In this document: piece after piece, positions 1 to 11,966 of the stretch
How positions within the stretch are numbered: the first letter of the stretch is position 1
How the letters are laid out: every line of letters begins with the position of its first letter
NCBI GenBank assembly: GCA_003008705.1
Contig: PDUO01000059.1
Location: forward strand, 62,001 to 126,000
Direction of reading: 5' to 3'
DNA: 64,000 nt
Origin: Pezicula radicicola
Taxonomy: Eukaryota; Ascomycota; Leotiomycetes; Helotiales; Dermateaceae
Notes under the pieces: generated by a model
Database searches by the model: none
Told to the model about the DNA's origin: nothing
Seen by the model: only the letters and a program-made list of their open reading frames with translations
Translations under genes and position numbers: made by a program

Positions 1-930
1 CCCCGATTTCATCTCCCTTGTCGTCATTGTAAGTAGCTGCTGCAGGACGAATTTCACTGAATCCCACAGGTTCTGCTCCTTCAACTGAAAGCCTTGACAT
101 CTTTATTACAAGGCCCACCCTCAATGACCTGACTCAGTGCCGCTAATGTATGCGAAGTGCCCAAGGTAAGTTATGCAGATGCAGCCTAGAATAGCATGCA
201 CGTTATTATAGAGAGCTGAAGACTGGTGCTGAACAAGAATGCAAGTGAAAGTAAAGAGATATACCTTAATGCCATAGTCTCACCTTTTGTGCTTTTATTT
301 GGGACAACAATCCACCTGAGTCGGGCATCAAGCACCCAAGTGATGGAGAAAACTCTTCGCTCCAAGTGGAGAGCACAATTACAAACCGTGCGATGATTAA
401 AAGATGCAGAGGCCGAAGTAAAAGACTCCGGAATTTGTGTACTTGGTTGGGGACCTAGATCCCATTATTCTCGGAATTCGAAGGGATATAAATCGGGAAA
501 ATGGGGCAAGGATAGAGTCAACATGTTCGCTGACCGTGATTGGATACTCTAAGATTGAATGGGGCTTTGTCACCGCCACGACTCGCTTCACTGCTCGGCG
601 CCGGTAACGACTTGGCCGGAATTGACATTCGGCGCCGATAACAACATGTAGGGCAAGTTATCGTTCTGAAGCCTCAATCTGTCGAGCACTGTCGAACTAT
701 TTACCTTTGAATATCGTAGGACGCGGCGAGAGCTTCCTCGGGCCCAAAGTGCAGTGGAACGATTGATAAGACTTTTGGGAGATATATAACAAGCAACGTG
801 CAAACAAAAGGCTTGAAGACTGCGGTACTTCGATTTACCTTGTCTGGTTTTCTGTGCGTTCAAGACCATTTATTACTTTCCGGCAAAGAAAGTTTCCAAA
901 ATCAGAAAGGAAGCCCTCACATCATTGAAA
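1..930. other. intergenic, no gene recognised
   Basis: No convincing coding exon is seen. The short open frames on both strands lack recognisable domains and plausible splice partners. The last part is the upstream region of the amine oxidase gene. Confidence 0.5.
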
Positions 931-2399
931 ATGGCTACATCCGGTACTCACACGAACAATGTGGTAGATGTGATTGTTATCGGAGCAGGACTGAGTGGGC
1001 TGCAAACAGCACGGTCAGTGCACGCCGGTGGATTGACATGTGTTGTATTAGAGGCTCGTGATAGAGTGGGCGGAAAGACATGGACGCAGAATTTAAAGAC
1101 TAAAAATGGCTTGATCGAACTAGGAGCTGCTTGGATCAATGATGTTAACCAAACTCGCATGACTTCTCTTACCAGAGAATTTGGGTTGGAACTCATAGAG
1201 CAAAACACCACTGGGGATTGCGTCTTGCAAGATTTTGATGGGAAGATAAGCACGTTTGCATATGGCTCATTGCCAGAGGTATGTGTGACGTCTCTGCCAT
1301 GGTAACACAATGCTAAATGTTGTTTTGTTAGTTCACAGCCGCTGAGCAGGCAAATTGTGCTCATGTCCGCGACGCAGTCGAAGCTGAGTGTCAAAAAGTT
1401 GATGTCTTCGATCCCCGAAACACTCATCTTGATTCGATAACTTTTGCTCAATATGTTGCTAGCTTGGGTGCCGGAAAAGCGGCGACTGAGACAACAGCGA
1501 TCTGGACTCGGGCTATGTTGGGCATGGAACCTTCCGAAATATCGGCCCTATTCTTCCTTAACTATTGTAAGTCTGGAGGTGGTCTTATGCAAATGCGTTC
1601 AGACCGCAAGGGTGGAGGACAGCACCTGAGGGTACGGGAAGGAACCCAGAGCTACGCAAAAGGACTTGCTGCAGCACTTCCAGCTGGCACCGTGAAGCTG
1701 TCCGCACCAGTCGTCTCTATATCCAAACTGAACGGGGAGCAATTGACAGAGGTTACCACCACGGTCGGCACGTGGAGAGCGAAGAAAGTTGTCGTTTCCA
1801 TCCCAACGCCTGTGTACAAGACAATCACCTTCACACCGCCACTTCCACCGACCAAGAGACTCCTTACTGATTCCACAAAATATGGCTCCTACACCAAAGT
1901 CATGGTGTCCTTCAAATCATCATTTTGGAAGAAGAAGGGCTTGTGCGGCCTCTCCCAGTCGTTTGTTGGGCCAGCATCGGTGATCCGTGACACGAGTATC
2001 GAGATTGATGACGGGTACACTCTGACATGCTTTATGGGTGGTCTTCCAGGACGCACTTGGTGGAAGCTAAACGAAGAGGAACGTCAAAAGACTGTACTGG
2101 ATCAAATTGCCGCCATGTACGCTGATAAGGAGACTGTGGAGCGGGAATTTGTCGAGATGACAACTTCGGAATGGAATTCGGATGAATGGGCTGGTTGGGG
2201 GTGTCCCTGCGCATCTATGGGGCCTGGAGTACTCGATATAGTGGGCAAAGCTTTGCGAGAGCCAGTGGGGGATGTACATTTCGTCGGCACTGAAACTGCT
2301 GGTGATTGGAAAGGGTATATGGAGGGCGCCGTGCGAAGTGGTGAACGAGGAGCAGCAGAGGTCCTAAATGCGCTGAAGCCGACAAAGGCGAAGCTATGA
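931..2399 (+). CDS. flavin-containing amine oxidase (monoamine oxidase family)
   Basis: FAD-dependent oxidase that probably oxidises an amine to an imine or aldehyde with release of H2O2; the substrate is unknown. There are two exons, 931-1278 and 1332-2399, with an intron of 53 bp (GTATGT..TTAG), giving 471 residues. The ATG at 931 is chosen because the Rossmann FAD motif GAGLSGLQTA begins about 20 residues later, followed by the acidic EARDRVGGKT strand typical of the family. The C-terminus has the second flavin-contact block GTETAGDWKGYMEGAVRSG. The cysteine that carries covalent FAD in mammalian MAO is not evident (SMGPG lies in that area), so non-covalent FAD as in fungal MAO-N types is likely. 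No signal peptide is seen. The gene stands alone, with the ceramidase on the opposite strand downstream. The frame appears intact. Confidence 0.88.
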
Positions 2400-3164
2400 G
2401 CGTGGTCAATATAATGACTTTGTGCAACCACAACTCTTGTCCATATTGCTGGCGTAGTATTGGGATAATACGTAGTTTGGGCCGATTCTCGTATTGATGC
2501 CATCTTTCCAAACCTGCACTAAGCCATATGCCTTCCCGCAACCCAAAGCCAGAAGATTGGTATGAGTATCACCATCCCACAGTATGCGAAGATATATGCT
2601 CGTCATCCATCGAGGTACTTGGTGTCTGTGATCGGAAGGCCGGAGAACATTGTGTTGTATCGTCTTCCGCATTCTACAGCGGCATATCTGTCGAGCCCGC
2701 ATTTTACCCTAGGGGGTCTGGAAGTTTACTTATGTAAACGATGTTTATAGTGTCCTTTCGTGGCATGTTTGATGTGGTGTGTATTGTTAGAGACGAGAAT
2801 ATCTAAGAGCAAAGTGAGGGTTGGACAAGACACGAGACGATAGAAATTCGCCGAGACGAAACCCCTCCGGATAAATATTTGCCCTGTCTGATTCGTATAC
2901 TTTAGTATGTCGAAAATTAATGAGAATTATCAGCTAATTTGTATTAATTTCTTTGCAAGAGAGCAATTTGATAAGGGCCATATTGACATCTAAGAAATGG
3001 TTCACGCTTTAAATCAGGTGAGCTGCTCAAATTAAGTAAGTTAAGTCTACCTCATAATTATCTCAACAGGCAGCTATTCAAAATGATATCTTACAAAGCA
3101 GCTAATACAGTAGTAGACGTCGATATGTTCAATCAGCTTGCCAATGAAAGGCCTGTCTTTATAC
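2400..3164. other. intergenic between convergent genes
   Basis: This tract separates the 3' ends of the amine oxidase (+) and the ceramidase (-). Only short unsupported frames are present. It should hold both 3' UTRs and polyadenylation sites. Confidence 0.5.
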
Positions 3165-4316
3165 TCAGTCCATTTTAGACACCTCCTCAGAATCTTTCCC
3201 CTCTCTTCTTACCACAACAGGAATAGAAGTCAAGATTGATGGCCACACCAATTCCACATCATCTTGCTTGCCATCAAGACAATACCTCAACCAAATAGCC
3301 CAAGTCAGATTAAAGTACGCCGCAATTCCCGTCATGATATGCCTACCACAAGATCAGTAAATTGACAAGGAACTTGAAACAAGATAAAAAGCAACTCACC
3401 ACCACCCATGACCTTCCAACAATATCCCCCACGGCAATCCAATCTCCCTCCGCCAAATGCGTATTGTAGAACAAAATTCGTTATCCAAGTTCCAGATCAG
3501 AAAGCCGCCAGCAACGGCAGTTATTCCACAAGCAATCATCTTCCACATCGTGCGTAAAATTTCTACATCTCTAGCATCTACCCTAGCATTCTCCTCTACA
3601 TTATTTGTAAGTGTCGCAGTACTATCTTGGCGCTCTTTTGCCCGTAATGATGGCCGAAGCGTTTTTTCCATGGCGTACATACTCCTGAAGACAACAATGA
3701 CTGTGAGAAGTGCGAACATGTTTTGGTGAAAGACGGGATTTTGGAGGTAGTGATAGTATGCTGTGATGAAGATTGCGAGAATGATAGTGAGAATAAGAAG
3801 TATAATAGAGCCAAGCCTAGATCTGCCATGGGAGAATATGGCGTAGAACATTATACATGTTGTGTAGATCATCGATAATTCATCAACTAATTGCATTGAA
3901 TCTATTGAAAATCAGTGTCTTTCTATATTGAAAAGTGAATTTATGTTTCGACATTTTAGCGTGGAATGGAAACAAAAACTCCCAAGTCCGATAAGAAGGT
4001 AGCTGATGAAACCAATGAGGAACACAGTATCGTGTTTATAGCGGATGCAACTGGAAATTCCTATGTAGGCTAGAAACACGAACATGAGATTCGTAAAGGA
4101 GTTGATGATTTCCGCCAGGTATATCGTAGCATAGTAATCCTATGGCAACGTACATCCTGTTAGAGATGGACCATGCAGTAGGTAGGAAAGGTATTGACAC
4201 AGGGCCATTGTGGGCTGAGAGGTACTTGCCTCCTCGCACCAATTCAACGTTGAAGTAACAGGGCTCCAGATCCCATCACCCGACGGTGGATAACGAATGG
4301 ATGGCAAGAAAGACAT
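3165..4316 (-). CDS. alkaline ceramidase (PHCA / YPC1-YDC1 family)
   Basis: Integral membrane hydrolase that cleaves ceramide or phytoceramide into sphingoid base and fatty acid in the ER/Golgi. Four exons splice cleanly: 4316-4230, 4139-3953, 3901-3400 and 3342-3165, giving 317 residues. Family landmarks are the N-terminal NWCEEDYYATIYLAEIIN block, the catalytic FCFHSTLKYSMQLVDEL region (Ser/His and Asp) and the GHGWWHIMTG motif (HxxxH), which together form the zinc-binding and catalytic set. Several hydrophobic segments lie between, such as LGSIILLILTIILAIFITAYY. Intron 1 begins GCAAGT after GAG and ends CATAG, so it is a GC-AG intron. The protein ends about ten residues after the last hydrophobic stretch, which seems normal for the family. 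A MITE lies about 600 bp upstream of the start. Confidence 0.88.
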
Positions 4317-4918
4317 CGTTGGTATTGCAGGTAGCCAAGAGGGAGCTAGTTGGTGACTGACAGTTGTGGAATGATGTTGAGCCAGCGTGGGTTGTACTGG
4401 TTTCGTATTTCGTGCATGTGATCATTACGGGCCGTTCCTGAGCCCGGTCCAGAGGCTTGGGAATAAGCGCTAAAGATCCCAAGAAAGCTACTGTGGCTTG
4501 CAGAAAAAGAAAATTTTACGGCTAGATACGGTGGACGGGAGTGCAGGGTGGTGTATGTGGTACTCGGTCACGCCGCAGCAGTCGCTAATAAAGGAAGCGA
4601 AGCTAACGCCATTAGAAGCGATTATATAAAAGGATGAACAGGTGGCCTAGGTCTGGCCATGACAAGCATTTTGTATCTTTTAGCACTCCCGCATGCTAGG
4701 TCAGTGAGGAGGAACGATAATAGACGAGAAAACTTGGCGGCTCTAAGATCTGACAATACGAAGAACTCGAAATAGACATATTACCAAAAGCGGAAATCCT
4801 GCTATGTATACATAGCTAGCTTACACTAACAAGAAAATTCTACCCACTACGAGTATCTTACGTTAAAATGTCGATAGCTTAATTTGCCTACGAAAGAAAA
4901 ACCGAAAAATATGATAGA
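4317..4918. other. upstream region of the ceramidase
   Basis: No gene is recognised. This tract lies between the ceramidase start and the left target duplication of the MITE and probably holds the ceramidase promoter. Confidence 0.4.
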
Positions 4919-4926
4919 AGTGATTG

Positions 4927-4956
4927 AGAGCCCGTTCGGCTGCCATATGAAAGCGC
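4927..4956 (+). repeat. left terminal inverted repeat of MITE
   Basis: This repeat pairs with the right terminus at about 5350-5378. The key words are AGAGCCCGTTCGGCTGCC followed by ATATGAAAGCG. Confidence 0.85.
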
Positions 4957-5349
4957 ATATGACTCCATATGATGGGTTTCATAAGAGCTGAAAAACTTCA
5001 TATGCAACCACCATGGCGTTCGCCATATATGTGATCATATAATATATGAAAAACTGCGAATGATCATTTGCGAATTGTATGTGAGTTCTGAAGAGATGTC
5101 GAATTGTACAAATGGTGCCTCCACGACCATTTGCGACCCCTGCAACCTCCATATGAAAAAATAAGGCCTAACTCAGCCATATTCAGGCACTATTCATAAA
5201 TATTATGCAATTCATAATTATTATACTATCTTTCATACTCTATATATATAGAATAGGCAGCCGAACGCATTGGTGGTTAAATGAAGAAGCTACAAATGAT
5301 CATATAATTTATGATCATTTGCGATTTTTTATATATAATTTTTCATATA

Positions 5350-5379
5350 CGCTTTCATATGGCAGCCGAACGGGCTCTG
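5350..5379 (-). repeat. right terminal inverted repeat of MITE
   Basis: Reverse complement of the left terminus: CGCTTTCATATGGCAGCC followed by GAACGGGCTCTG. The outermost G (C when read inward) has no partner on the left side. Confidence 0.85.
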
Positions 5380-5387
5380 AGTGATTG

Positions 5388-8248
5388 ATTAGACTATGAA
5401 TTACCGCCAGACGGAGCTTCACCGCCTCCTTAAGGTTTCTAATTGGGCGTCGCTAATTCGCCAAATGTTCCTCAATTAGGTAGGTAGCTCGCTATGGACT
5501 CTGGGTCGCTAATCTCCATCCCATACAAATTTGTCTGTGCCGCAGATTGGCACGTCTGTAACTGGATCAGATACGAAGGTTGTCACTCGCATATATTGGT
5601 TATGCAAGGACAGCCAGTAGGGTGCTAACAAGACACATAAGTCAGTAATTCTGGGTGTGTAGACTAAGTACTTGCGGAAGCTCAGCTGTAAAGGCGGCTG
5701 ACGGGCTGTAACCATACCATAACGAAAAATACCTACCGAGCCTGCAAGCAGGTGTACCTGTCACTTTACCCACGCGAATTTTATACGCCGCATGACAACG
5801 CAAAGGTTATTACTAATAGTACGTAGGTATGAGAATACTTCTTATAGAAATGGGGCGCTGTTTAGGGGATTTTTTTTTTTTTTAAAAAAAAAACGGGAGT
5901 TCCCGAATTTTTTTTTATAGAAGGCTTGGGATGTTCTGGGGGCCATATCCCTAGATCCTTAAAGAGTAGCCTGCATTTGAGGCAATTGTCACTCGCCGTA
6001 ATCAGGCTTCCATAGGCAGCAGAAACAGTGTTGTAGAGCCGGTGGTAAGCAAACGGCTACCAATCTATGTTTCTTCGGGTAATGTAACACCCTTCTAGAA
6101 GGAGAAGCCATATAATCATCGAAGAACATGGAATTTGGTGCAATACACGGAACTCATCCCTACATGAGCACCTACAGCGCATTTGTTGAGGATTAGAAAA
6201 AATGACTCTGAAAGATGATTGAAGTGTCTAAAGGATTGAGGATCTCCTTGAGCATTTTCCCTCTACCATGAGTCAGTGACCAGGTTCATGACAACATTGA
6301 AAGGTTGTGTAACACACCTGCTCTGCACTTGCCAAGATTCGAGCCGAACGGACCACTTCCTGCTTGCTGTAAGGAAGCGTGGGATGCACAGCAGGTTTGC
6401 GCTGCACCCAAAACAGGTTCACATGCTTGCTCTTGGGTGGCTAAAAGTCCACAAGTGAATAGATATCTTATTATTACTGTATCACTAGAGGGACTGAGGA
6501 ATTGATTCTACTGGGGAATCATCTAAAATTGAACCTAAGAATAAGAGCGAAGGCAACAGAATAAACACTGAAAGAACGGACTGATTGATCCAATTCTGAT
6601 TGATGCCCTGCCTCTTTGAAGTGGCGTTCAGGCTGTCCCATTCATCATATTTGCTAAGAATGTGGCACTTCTGGCTTCTTGTCCATTGAGACGTCATACC
6701 CGACATTCAGCATACTATAGGTAGATACCCAAAACGCTAGATAGAGCAACTTCACGCGGTTACTCTTGTTAATTGAATACGGTAGGACAAATATGTAGAT
6801 ATTAAGGGATAGCCTGTAGTCATGGATAGGAGCTAAGAACTACAGGATAAAATTTGGAGGTGTATAAGTATGACTCATACACATAGAGGATAATAGTAGT
6901 TGTAACAAGGCCAGGACAAAGCAGCATTGCGTTTGCAGGCCATAGCAGAAATTTGCAACATTAAAACGTCTCCGCAATTATGGTAACTGTTTGTGAGACG
7001 AACCACAAGGCGTTCGACGAGCAGCAAAATCCCTGCTCATTCACCCCCGAGCTACCCCATATTTGGACTTAAATATGCCGCATATCTACCCCAGATTTCG
7101 AATAAAGGCTACGCGAGAGGCTGTAAGTTTTACGAAAAATTTAGGAGCTGACATGGCTACAACGGCTTGGACTTTCAAGTAATGTTAGTAGGGTTCAAAA
7201 ACAGAGCCTCTGAATGGCTTTGAATACAATACCTCGGCTACAAATGCCCTTCGCAAAAGTTTACTTTGCTCTTAAGGAGTTGAACAGGGAGTATCGTGAC
7301 AAATGTCAATGTACTAACATCGCTATAATTTAGAGAGAACTTTAAAAACATACAATTTCTCCCCCTTAGAAACTCCTATTACCTAATTAATCGACTTATC
7401 TATATGTCGTAATAATTTATTACAAAAGAAATCACCGTCTTGGTAGTCAGTCATGCCTATGGGTAAGAAGGATATTGCGCACCCAGTCTGTTTCGCTCGC
7501 TAAATTCAGCCAAGAGATACAACAACAATAACTAGGCTTCAGCGAAATACAGTAGTGATCTAGAATGTTTCTATATTTTTAGCAAAATGTCGCTCGACAA
7601 AAAGTACCAAAGACGCTGGATTTCGGTACTACTTTCCACGCCTCTTAGAGACCTGCCATTCAGCGGCACAGGCAAGCCCACTGGTATCTTATCGAGCGAA
7701 TCAAGCATTCGGTTACATCAACCTCCATAATCCTCTAGTGGCACAGTCTGAACCACTGTAACTAAGACTACTGCGCGAACTAAGCATTCTCGTAATTTTA
7801 ATTCCCTCCATGGAAGAGATAGGTGCAGATCTCATGAATATTTAACCTTCAGGCGCTAGGAGAAGCTGAGTTATGTAGTGGTTGGGAGCCTTGATTATTC
7901 TCAAAACGGTAAGTTTTCTAAGAAGTTTCGTATTAGGTGAGACGATACGACGTGCCAGAAATATTTTTGAAAGGGCGTATTAGGCGAAATGGAGATTTAG
8001 GTGCATAGAGGCTACAACAGGCGCGATAGCTAAGGCACAGCGAGAGCGACTAAACCCTCCCTCACCGAATCCGGGCCTTCGTCTATGGCTTCGATTCTGA
8101 CAGCTAGAGTATATTGCACAAATGCCTTCCTGCCGTTACTCTGCATCTTGAAGGTCCATGAAATTGCTGTACATCTTGGTCTCTTCTGTGCGGCTTAATT
8201 TTAATAAGTTCTCTTTGAATTGTTTAATGCTTTAAATCGAGTCTCTCA
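5388..8248. other. long non-coding or decayed tract
   Basis: Nothing coding is recognised across this 2.9-kb stretch; the open frames are short and show no domains. A T-run followed by an A-run and a small CGGGAGTTCCCG hairpin lie at about 5870-5920 and look like low-complexity or transposon-end debris. The final few hundred bases are the upstream region of the zinc-cluster regulator. Confidence 0.45.
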
Positions 8249-10693
8249 ATGGAAACTAATGCACCAGTCGGCACCAAACGCAAGCGACGTCCTGCTTCGG
8301 CCTGCGAGCCTTGTCGACGCAAGAAGATTAGGTCAGAGAAGCGTTCCCCCACTCATCTTCGTCCTAAATGTCACTGGAAGTCACCGCAGTGCTCTGTATG
8401 GCTTGCTAACACAACTCACATCCAGATGTGATCGCAACTGCCCCTGCGAGCATTGTGCTCGCACCAAGACCGAGTGCTGTAGCTATCTACTTGGCGAAGA
8501 AGCGAACGGTGGTGGAACCACCAACGGCCGGTCTGTTAATACGACCAAAGCTCTTGACATCAACGGTACTATAGCTAGTATAACCAGTTTGCATCCGAGT
8601 GTAGATCACACAAGCTTGGCCGATTACAACGCTCATGGCAGGATGCCATCTTTACAACGTACCGACGTGAAAATCACCGCTCTCCGAGGAACCGGGAAGA
8701 CAGCAGCCGTTAGCTTACCGTTGCCTATCAGTAGCACTGATGGGCAACAGCAGAAAGTACTAACCAGGTCAGCAAGTCATGAGCGAGATGAAGACAGCAG
8801 AGCGAATAGTCCAGAGAAGAAGACTTCAGAAGAGGACTGGATAGTACGTGGGGTCTTCTCGAAGAATCGATTCTATGGTCAAAGTCACTGGATGAATAGT
8901 GTTCATCAGGTATGTTTGTAATTCATGTCCCAAGCACACCTGGGTCGTTCTTTTCTCTCGCTGACATCTACTGCCAGTTCCCCGAAGTCTACAAAGTCAT
9001 TCATAAACTCGAAGCGGAGGAAACTGGCGAATCGCGTGCCGTATACGAGACATGTAAGACGCTTACTAAGGCTATGAAGGCCATTCAACCGCTACTACGA
9101 GCGAGCTTACGGGATTATATTCCTCCTCGAAAGATTGCCGAGCAGCTAATCCAGGCATATTTGCGGACATTCGAGTCTACCTTTCGAATATTGCATGTGC
9201 CCTCTTTTCTTCTCGAGTGTGACAATTACTGGACCAGTCCTGAACTGGCCAGTGAGGAGTTTCTTATCCGGCTAATGCTCGTTATGGCAATAGGCATTGG
9301 TTTCTGTCCAGATTGCACCGGCTGGACTGCCTCGTCCTGGATTCATGCCGCGCAAGCCTGGTTAGGATCACCAAGTGCAAAGAATCGGGTTAAAATCTCA
9401 GGTGTTCAGATACACTGCCTGCTATTGCTAGCAAGGCAGAGCAACAATATTGGTGCTGACTTCATCTGGATTTCGGCTGGAGCTTTATTGAGGACCGCCA
9501 TGCAGATTGGCCTTCATATTGATCCGTCACGGCTACCCGGAATGTCATTCTATGACCAGGAAATTCGGCGCCGACTGTAAGCAATAGTCATCTTCTCTTT
9601 TATTTCTTATTTCCAATTTTTTCTTTCTTAGTCTTTTTTATTTCTTGACTAGGTGTACTGACTCTGAGATCCCCGCAATAGGTGGGCCACAGTTCTCGAG
9701 ATCACCATCCAGACAACGATGGATTCTGGTGGAGTACCACTCATTTCCATCCAGGATGTTGACTGTAAACCTCCATCTAATATAGAGGATGGCCAATTTG
9801 ATCAAAACACACAGACGCCGCCATCTCCGAAGCCACTGGATCAGTTTACGCAAACATCTGTCCAGATTGCACTGATGAAATCATTTCCTGTGCGTCTAAG
9901 GATTGCGAGAGTGGTAAACAATTTCCGGACCGAATGTCCCTTTGATCAAGCCCTACAGCTCAGCGCCCAGCTCTCTGCCTACTGTCAAGCCAACTTCCTC
10001 CGCTTCCAACCCCAGGCCTGTAGTTTCGCAGTGAGACTCCTGGAACTATTGATGCATCGCTTCCTTCTTGCTCTGCATCATCCTTTTGCCATGAAAGCGA
10101 GAAACGATCAAACTCTGTACTTCTCCCGGAAAGTAAGCCTGGAAGTATCCCTGTCACTGTTGGCCCGATTCTCCATGGGAGGCAATTCCCCATCAGCAGA
10201 AACAGATTACGCTCGCCTCGCGTTGATAGGAGCAGGAATATTTCGTAGCGTACCGGTACAGACTGCCAGCACCATCTGCGAGGACCTCATCTGCCAACTC
10301 GAAGAGGAATTTTCCTCTTTCGCCCCTATATCTAACTCTTTTACTGGTTGCAACCGAAGGATTATTGAAGAGTACACTAATATTCTTCGCACACGAATGA
10401 GCATAAATGAAAACACTATCCGTGGCTACTTGAAGTTCACTAGCTTGCTAGCACAAATAGACGCTTTACAGACTGGGAAATCAGTCGAGGATACCATCAA
10501 AATCGCGTTAAGAAAGGGTCTCTTACAATGCCAACAAATACTTCAAGCCCGCGCCGATGAGAGTTGGGTCTGTAGACCAGATCCAGTCCCGCCTTCAAAT
10601 GGACAATTGGATGATCTAGACGATATCCACGATTGGTTAGTAACAGGCGAAATGGTGAACGATGGCTCTCCTTTCCCTATGTTCTTCTCTTGA
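8249..10693 (+). CDS. Zn2Cys6 transcription factor with fungal-specific TF domain
   Basis: Nuclear DNA-binding regulator of the Gal4 type. Four exons (8249-8331, 8426-8909, 8978-9576, 9682-10693) give 725 residues. The first intron falls inside the zinc cluster: ACEPCRRKKIR joins CDRNCPCEHCARTKTEC, restoring the six-cysteine pattern directly after a basic KRKRR stretch. This fixes both the start at 8249 and the 94-bp intron. The middle homology region is clear around FIWISAGALLRTAMQIGLH and FYDQEIRRRLWATVLEITIQ, the latter rebuilt across intron 3. No frameshift is seen. Neighbours within 3 kb do not form an obvious pathway with it, although the esterase downstream could be a target. Confidence 0.87.
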
Positions 10694-11966
10694 TATTTAT
10701 TGACATAGAGTCCTGGATTTACATGGCTAACAGAAAATTTGGATCGTGGGTTAGATGCAAACTACGGTGATGAACTTCGATTCTTGGTTTACTGCTAGTA
10801 TCATTCCCATGGTGGAGGGTTCTTGCGTGTAGCAGTCAGTGAGTTTTCTTAGGCCTACACTGGTTGTTATTCTGGGGTGTAAACACATAGCTTATCTTAG
10901 TCACTCCTCTGAGTTGTGTTACAGAGAAGGAAACATGTGGAAATTTTGCCTATTAAGGGTTTCAAACTTTACATACACTTTCTTTTGGTACCGTAGGACG
11001 CAAGAACGGGATTAGAAAAGCATGAATAGAAGAAGAGAGGAAGAGCCCGAAGCTGAAGCTATATACAAGGCAGGAACACTAGTGCTAGTATAGTCCTATG
11101 ACATCTGCTCCCCTTCAACAAGCCACTATCCTCGGTGATATACAGTCCTTATCCTTATATCCTTGTCCTACTAATTCCCTATCCTGCTGTCCTACTATCC
11201 TGCTGTCCTTAAGTAAGGTATACTCTCTCCGTAGGTAGATAAGCAAGCTATGCTCTAGGTAGTAGTAGAAGTTTCAAGAGGTCCGACAAAGAGAAAGGCG
11301 TCCAAAGAGAGAGATAGCCTAATAACTTGTCCGCTGTGTCGACAACAAGTAAAAGACAAAGAGAGAGATGCTTAAGTACGCTTTAAACCAAAGTATAGGC
11401 CGATGTGCCTATTCTATGTACTACGACTCGGAGGGGTAGCTTGTTTATACGTGTAGCAGCTCACGGGTACTTTAGGTCCCATCCGTCAAAGAGGTGTTGC
11501 TACCATGTCGGGTCCCGTCTGAAAAAGTGTGTAAAAGTGCACGACATTCCTTAAGGTGAACTAGAGGCTAGAATAATTGCATTTCTTGACAAGTGCGAGT
11601 GCAGTGGAAGTTAGGAATAAGAGGGACGACGCAAACGAAAAGGCTCGTAAGCGAACAACAAAATAAGGGCTTTTAAGCGAGGCCAAATATACTAGGTCTT
11701 TCTAATTACCTATAAAGTACAAGTAGAATATAAATAGAGAGCTTCTCTTGTGCTCACGGAGCTTGCTTTCGGTATGGCCTCTATTTTCAAAGCAAAGCTA
11801 TGATATTCTCTCTTACATCTATATTCAAGATAAAGGTTGACTTAGAGGGATAGGAAAGTAATGCAGAAACAGAGTCTTGGCAGGACCAAGGTTTTTAACT
11901 AGACGTCCTTTCTCGAGACATCCTTCTCTAGACGATCTCACACACACTACAGTAGAATAAAACTAC
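10694..11966. other. intergenic between convergent genes
   Basis: No gene is recognised. A short direct duplication of a 16-bp unit (CTATCCTGCTGTCCTA) lies at about 11180-11212, and purine-rich AAAGAGAGAG words recur near 11290-11370. Confidence 0.5.

Larger units (their letters stand above)
4919..5387. mobile_element. MITE with 8-bp target site duplication
   Basis: A 453-bp element at 4927-5379 is bounded by near-perfect terminal inverted repeats. The left end reads AGAGCCCGTTCGGCTGCC and continues into CATATGAAAGCG; the right end is its exact complement, giving about 30 bp of pairing. The octamer AGTGATTG lies directly outside both ends (4919-4926 and 5380-5387), as expected of a target site duplication. 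The interior is AT-rich with several short inverted copies of ATGATCAT and CATATGAAA-like words and no coding capacity. The right terminus reads CAGAG inward, and with the 8-bp duplication this suggests a non-autonomous hAT element; the superfamily is inferred. Confidence 0.85.

Noticed and set aside
3074..3215. Possible frameshift or extra intron at the ceramidase C-terminus
   Set aside because: The shifted frame stays open for about 45 codons, but the existing end lies just past the last membrane segment, as is usual in the family. There is no motif evidence for the extension.
5870..5920. T-run/A-run with small hairpin as a transposon end
   Set aside because: Only low-complexity sequence; no partner repeat or target duplication was found nearby.
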